Source: Heliomarina baculiformis (lineage in GTDB: Bacteria; Pseudomonadota; Alphaproteobacteria; Rhodobacterales; Rhodobacteraceae). From it: a stretch of DNA of 64,000 nucleotides. Shown here one piece after another: positions 60,923-64,000 of this stretch. Below the pieces are notes generated by a model that saw nothing but the letters and a program-made list of their open reading frames with translations, ran no database searches and had not been told where the DNA came from. The position numbers and the translations under genes are program-made. Every line of letters begins with the position of its first letter. Position 1 is the stretch's first letter. The stretch spans positions 47,946 through 111,945 of the forward strand of contig NZ_JAIMIC010000011.1 of NCBI RefSeq assembly GCF_019966545.1. Reading direction: 5' to 3'.

Positions 60923-62202
60923 CACTCAGTTGGTTTTCCATCATCCGGCTGGGTTTGGTACAGATGTGCCTCGGTGCGATATTCGTGCTGACAACCTCGA
61001 CTCTGAACCGGCTCATGGTCGTGGAACTCGCTTTGCCCGCCGTGCTGCCCGCCCTGCTGGTGGCGCTGCATTACGGCATTCAGATCACCCGGCCTCAATG
61101 GGGTTATCGTTCCGACACCGGCGGTCGCCGCACGGCATGGATCATTGGCGGCATGGTCGCCTTGGCGCTCGGCGGTTTCGGGGCGGCTCTCGGAGTTGTT
61201 CTCTTTGCAAGCAGCTATGCCGCCGGTCTCGCGCTCTCCGTTGTTTCCTATGCGCTGATCGGCCTTGGCGTGGGGGCCTCCGGCACCTCGCTTCTGGCGC
61301 TGCTCGCGACCGCCACAAAGCCCGAACGCCGCGCCGCCGCCGCCACTATCACATGGCTGATGATGATCGCGGGCATTGCCGTGACGGCGGCCACCGTGGG
61401 GGGGGTTCTTCATCCCTATAGTCCGGGCTTGCTGCTCCGGATCGTGGCCATCGTCACCCTTGGCGCGGTGGCGCTGACCACTGTCGCTGTCTGGCGTGTC
61501 GAGCACGGCCTGATCCGCCAGCCGCAGCCCGAACCGGTGCCCTTTCTTATCGCGCTACGCGAAATCTGGGCCGAACCCGAGGCCCGCCATTTCACCATCT
61601 TCGTTTTCCTCTCGATGGTCGCCTATTTCATGCAGGAACTGATCCTGGAACCTTACGCAGGTCTGGTCTTTGCCTATACGCCCGGCCAGTCTACGCAGCT
61701 GTCGGGCGCGCAGAATGGCGGCGTTTTCCTTGGCATGCTGACGGTCGGCATCGCGGTGACCGGATTGCGGATCGGATCGCTGCGTGGCTGGGTCGTCGCG
61801 GGCTGTATCGGCTCTGCCGCCAGCCTCGTTGCGATCACCCTTCTCGGGCAAATCGGGCAGGGCGCGCCCCTGGTGCCTGCCGTCGTCACGCTCGGTTTCT
61901 TCAACGGCATGTTCGCGGTCGCCGCCATCGGCGCGATGATGGCTCTGGCGGGGCGCGGGCGCGAAACGCGTGAAGGCACGAGGATGGGGCTCTGGGGCGG
62001 GGCGCAGGCCATCGCTGCCGGTTTTGGCGGTCTCGCCGGGGCTGCCGCCGTGGACATCCTGCGCCACACCACCCTTGGTGACGCAGAATCCTTCGGGCTC
62101 GTCTTTGTCGGCGAAGCCCTTCTGTTCACGGCCGCCGCGCTTTTGGCGGTCCAGATCATGAAACCTCACCCCGGCGCAGCCGGCCTGATACCGGGAGAAT
62201 AG
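60919..62202 (+). CDS. PucC-family membrane protein between bchG and bchP
   Basis: 427 residues from ATG 60919, about 12 membrane helices, related to LhaA/PucC ('TLNRLMVVELALPAVLPALL', 'RPQWGYRSDTGGRRTAWI'). The bchG-pucC-like-bchP order is fixed in Rhodobacterales; this member (orf428, also called bchP2 or bch2 in some clusters) probably moves or holds late pigment intermediates. Function not proven. Confidence 0.85.
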   Translation: MTLSWFSIIRLGLVQMCLGAIFVLTTSTLNRLMVVELALPAVLPALLVALHYGIQITRPQWGYRSDTGGRRTAWIIGGMVALALGGFGAALGVVLFASSYAAGLALSVVSYALIGLGVGASGTSLLALLATATKPERRAAAATITWLMMIAGIAVTAATVGGVLHPYSPGLLLRIVAIVTLGAVALTTVAVWRVEHGLIRQPQPEPVPFLIALREIWAEPEARHFTIFVFLSMVAYFMQELILEPYAGLVFAYTPGQSTQLSGAQNGGVFLGMLTVGIAVTGLRIGSLRGWVVAGCIGSAASLVAITLLGQIGQGAPLVPAVVTLGFFNGMFAVAAIGAMMALAGRGRETREGTRMGLWGGAQAIAAGFGGLAGAAAVDILRHTTLGDAESFGLVFVGEALLFTAAALLAVQIMKPHPGAAGLIPGE

Positions 62203-62204
62203 CC

Positions 62205-63383
62205 ATGTATGATGTCGTCGTGATCGGCGGGGGGCCAAGCGGTGCCACCGCCGCCGAGGATCTGGCCCGCTCGGGCCACAAGGTCGCGATGCTCGACCGC
62301 GCCGGGCGCATCAAGCCCTGCGGCGGCGCGATCCCGCCGCGCCTGATCGCCGATTTCGCCATTCCCGAGGATCAGCTCGTGGCGCATATCACCATGGCGC
62401 GAATGATCTCGCCCACCCAGCGCAGCGTCGACATGGCCATTGAAAACGGCTTTATCGGTATGGTGGACCGCGAGCATTTCGACGAATTCCTGCGCGACCG
62501 CGCGGCAGGGGCCGGGGCAACGCGGCTCACCGGCACTTTCGTCAAGGTTGACCGTAACGGGCCGAACCCAAGCATTGTCTATCGCGAAAAGGCAAGCGGT
62601 GAACTGCACAGCATTCCCACCCGCCTGATCATCGGCGCGGATGGCGCGCGGTCTGCCGTGGCCCGTGCCGAGGTGCCCGGAGGCAGCACTATCCCCTATG
62701 TCATCGCCTATCATGAGATCATCGAGGCGCCGCAAATCGGCGCAGGTTACGATCCTGTCCGCTGCGACGTGGTCTACGACGGCGACATCTCGCCCGACTT
62801 CTACGGCTGGGTGTTTCCACATGGCAAGCAGGCCAGCGTCGGCATGGGGACGGGCCTCTCGGGCTTCGACCTCAAAGCCGCAACAGCCGCCCTGCGCAAA
62901 GCCTCCGGTCTCAGCGAATGCCGCACGATCCGCCGCGAAGGTGCGCCGATTCCGCTCAGACCGCTCGACCGCTGGGACAACGGCAAGGATACCGTCTTGG
63001 CCGGCGACGCGGCGGGCGTCGTCGCCCCCAGCTCCGGCGAAGGGATTTACTATGCGATGTTCGGGGGGCGCGTCGCGGCCAGCGCCGCCGCCGCTTGCCT
63101 GACGACCGGGCGGACCAGCGATCTGAAACTCGCCCGGCGACTGTTCATGCGCGAACACAAGACGGTGTTCCGCGTACTGGCCTCGATGCAGAACGCCTAT
63201 TACCGCTCGAACGACCGGCGAGAGCGTTTCGTCTCGCTCTGTCACGACGTGGATGTGCAGCGCCTGACATTCGAGGCTTATATGAACAAGGCCATCGTCC
63301 GGTCCCGCCCCATGGCGCATGTCCGGATCGGGCTCAAGAACCTTGCGCATCTGACAGGCATCGTCAGACCCGATTACGTCTGA
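62205..63383 (+). CDS. bchP: Geranylgeranyl reductase BchP
   Basis: 392 residues. FAD-binding N-terminus 'VVVIGGGPSGATAAEDLARSG' and the family motif 'RIKPCGGAIPPRLIADF', with 'GDAAGVVAPSSGEGIYYAMFGG' later. Reduces the geranylgeranyl tail to phytyl. Two bp after the PucC-like gene. Last photosynthesis gene before the IS110 element; the idi gene often found next is not there. Confidence 0.96.
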   Translation: MYDVVVIGGGPSGATAAEDLARSGHKVAMLDRAGRIKPCGGAIPPRLIADFAIPEDQLVAHITMARMISPTQRSVDMAIENGFIGMVDREHFDEFLRDRAAGAGATRLTGTFVKVDRNGPNPSIVYREKASGELHSIPTRLIIGADGARSAVARAEVPGGSTIPYVIAYHEIIEAPQIGAGYDPVRCDVVYDGDISPDFYGWVFPHGKQASVGMGTGLSGFDLKAATAALRKASGLSECRTIRREGAPIPLRPLDRWDNGKDTVLAGDAAGVVAPSSGEGIYYAMFGGRVAASAAAACLTTGRTSDLKLARRLFMREHKTVFRVLASMQNAYYRSNDRRERFVSLCHDVDVQRLTFEAYMNKAIVRSRPMAHVRIGLKNLAHLTGIVRPDYV

Positions 63384-63674
63384 GCGCCGAATTTCCCGTT
63401 TCTAAAAAACCTTTCCGGGCCGCAGCCCGCCTGTGCGCGGTAGTAACAGCCTGTGTTATGCTCATGGCGAAGGGCAGTTGCCGATGGCTTATTGGTGGGT
63501 TTGACCCCGTTAAAAAACGTGGCACATGGGCTGATGCGCACTTGAGAGTGGTGACGGCGCGATAGCGGCGATCCCGGTTAGGAAGATGACGAACGTGCAT
63601 GGCCCACGCCCTTCGCCTTGAACGGAGGACATGCCAGGACGAAGCCCAAGACCCGCGACCACCCGGACCTGAAG
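63384..63674. other. Junction between photosynthesis cluster and IS110-type element
   Basis: 291 bp. No gene recognised. A GC-rich inverted repeat-like stretch CGGGCCGCAGCCCG follows bchP (63414-63427) and could help end its transcript. Somewhere within this region lies the left end of the IS element, which I cannot place because IS110 elements lack clear terminal repeats. Confidence 0.45.
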
Positions 63675-64000
63675 ATGGTCAACCCCAATGCGGCCGCCAT
63701 CGACATCGGCTCGACGATGCATATGGCTGCGGTCAATCCTTCCACCTGTGACATGCCGGTGCGCGCCATCGGAACATTCACTCAGGATCTTCACGACCTT
63801 GCCGACTGGTTCCAGTCATGCGGCGTCACCAGCGTGGCGATGGAGTCGGCGGGCGTCTACTGGATCCCGGCTTTCGAGATCCTCGAGGCCCGGGGCTTCG
63901 AAGTGATTCTGGTGAACGCCCGTTACGCCAAGAACGTGCCCGGCCGCAAAACCGATGTCAGCGATGCGGGGTGGCTGCGGCAGTTGCATTCCTACGGCCT
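63675..64000 (+). CDS. IS110-family transposase (5' part, runs off the window)
   Basis: About 108 residues visible from ATG 63675. DEDD-type features: 'AAIDIGSTMHMAAVN', the Glu in 'SVAMESAGVYWIPAFEIL', and the Asp pair in 'RKTDVSDAGWL'. Upstream in-frame codons (Lys-Pro-Lys-Thr-Arg-Asp-His-Pro-Asp-Leu-Lys) also look like the usual IS110 N-terminus, but the only ATG near it (63630) is one base out of frame, so the native start may have been lost by a one-base deletion. The gene ends outside the window. Confidence 0.85.
   Translation, partial: MVNPNAAAIDIGSTMHMAAVNPSTCDMPVRAIGTFTQDLHDLADWFQSCGVTSVAMESAGVYWIPAFEILEARGFEVILVNARYAKNVPGRKTDVSDAGWLRQLHSYG

Overview
The window looks like part of an extrachromosomal replicon (large plasmid or chromid) of an aerobic anoxygenic phototrophic alphaproteobacterium of the Rhodobacterales / Roseobacter group. 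Three things point there: an alphaproteobacterial flagellar cluster (FlaF, FlbT, an FtcR-like regulator, MotE and DUF6468 proteins, FlgJ without a muramidase domain plus a separate lytic transglycosylase); a photosynthesis cluster in the Rhodobacterales order with the oxygen-dependent cyclase AcsF; and a plasmid replication/partition module with iterons, a CcdAB-like toxin-antitoxin pair and a plasmid-type DUF1403-ScpB pair. No rRNA or tRNA gene was recognised, and no core chromosomal housekeeping genes are seen (hemA here belongs to the photosynthesis operon).

Layout. 1-22.1 kb: flagellar genes. flgK (3' end), flgL, [ftcR-like, minus], flgI, flgJ, flgN-like, flagellin fliC, flaF, flbT, DUF1217; then fliG-fliP-fliN-fliH-fliF (minus); fliL-fliM-DUF6468-motE (plus); flhB-fliR-flhA-transglycosylase-fliQ-fliE-flgC-flgB (minus); fliI (plus). 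Hook, distal-rod and motA/motB genes are absent and presumably lie to the left. 22.1-28.0 kb: Rep_3-type initiator (minus), a GGTACC iteron region, divergent parA-parB, a tyrosine recombinase whose catalytic residues look altered, and ccdA-ccdB. 28.3-29.8 kb: DUF1403-scpB. 29.9-39.2 kb: a catabolic islet with a GntR regulator, gentisate 1,2-dioxygenase, FAH-family hydrolase and flavin reductase, then a LysR regulator, a TctBAC tripartite transporter and a CaiB-type CoA transferase. 39.5-41.5 kb: orphan sensor histidine kinase. 41.7-63.4 kb: photosynthesis cluster, made of a minus-strand superoperon bchF-N-B-H-L-M-lhaA-puhA-B-C-orf-acsF-puhE-hemA followed by cycA, and divergently ppaA-ppsR and bchG-(PucC-like)-bchP. 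63.7 kb to the end: start of an IS110-family transposase gene.

How they work together. The flagellar genes supply C-ring, MS-ring, export gate, ATPase, proximal rod, P-ring, hook-filament junction and flagellin. The photosynthesis half covers the early and middle bacteriochlorophyll steps (HemA, BchH, BchM, AcsF, BchLNB, BchF), the last ones (BchG, BchP), reaction-centre H subunit and assembly factors, the electron donor cytochrome c2, and the PpsR/PpaA light-oxygen regulators. Three exact TGT-N12-ACA PpsR-type sites sit at the bchF/ppaA and bchG promoters. bchCXYZ, bchID, crt and puf genes are not in the window and must lie beyond it.

The most notable points are the joining of flagellar and photosynthesis clusters around one replication module, the iteron/palindrome origin, a flagellar response regulator without a phosphorylation site and a motif shared by two flagellar promoter regions, the plasmid-borne DUF1403-ScpB pair, and the recombinase with substituted catalytic residues.
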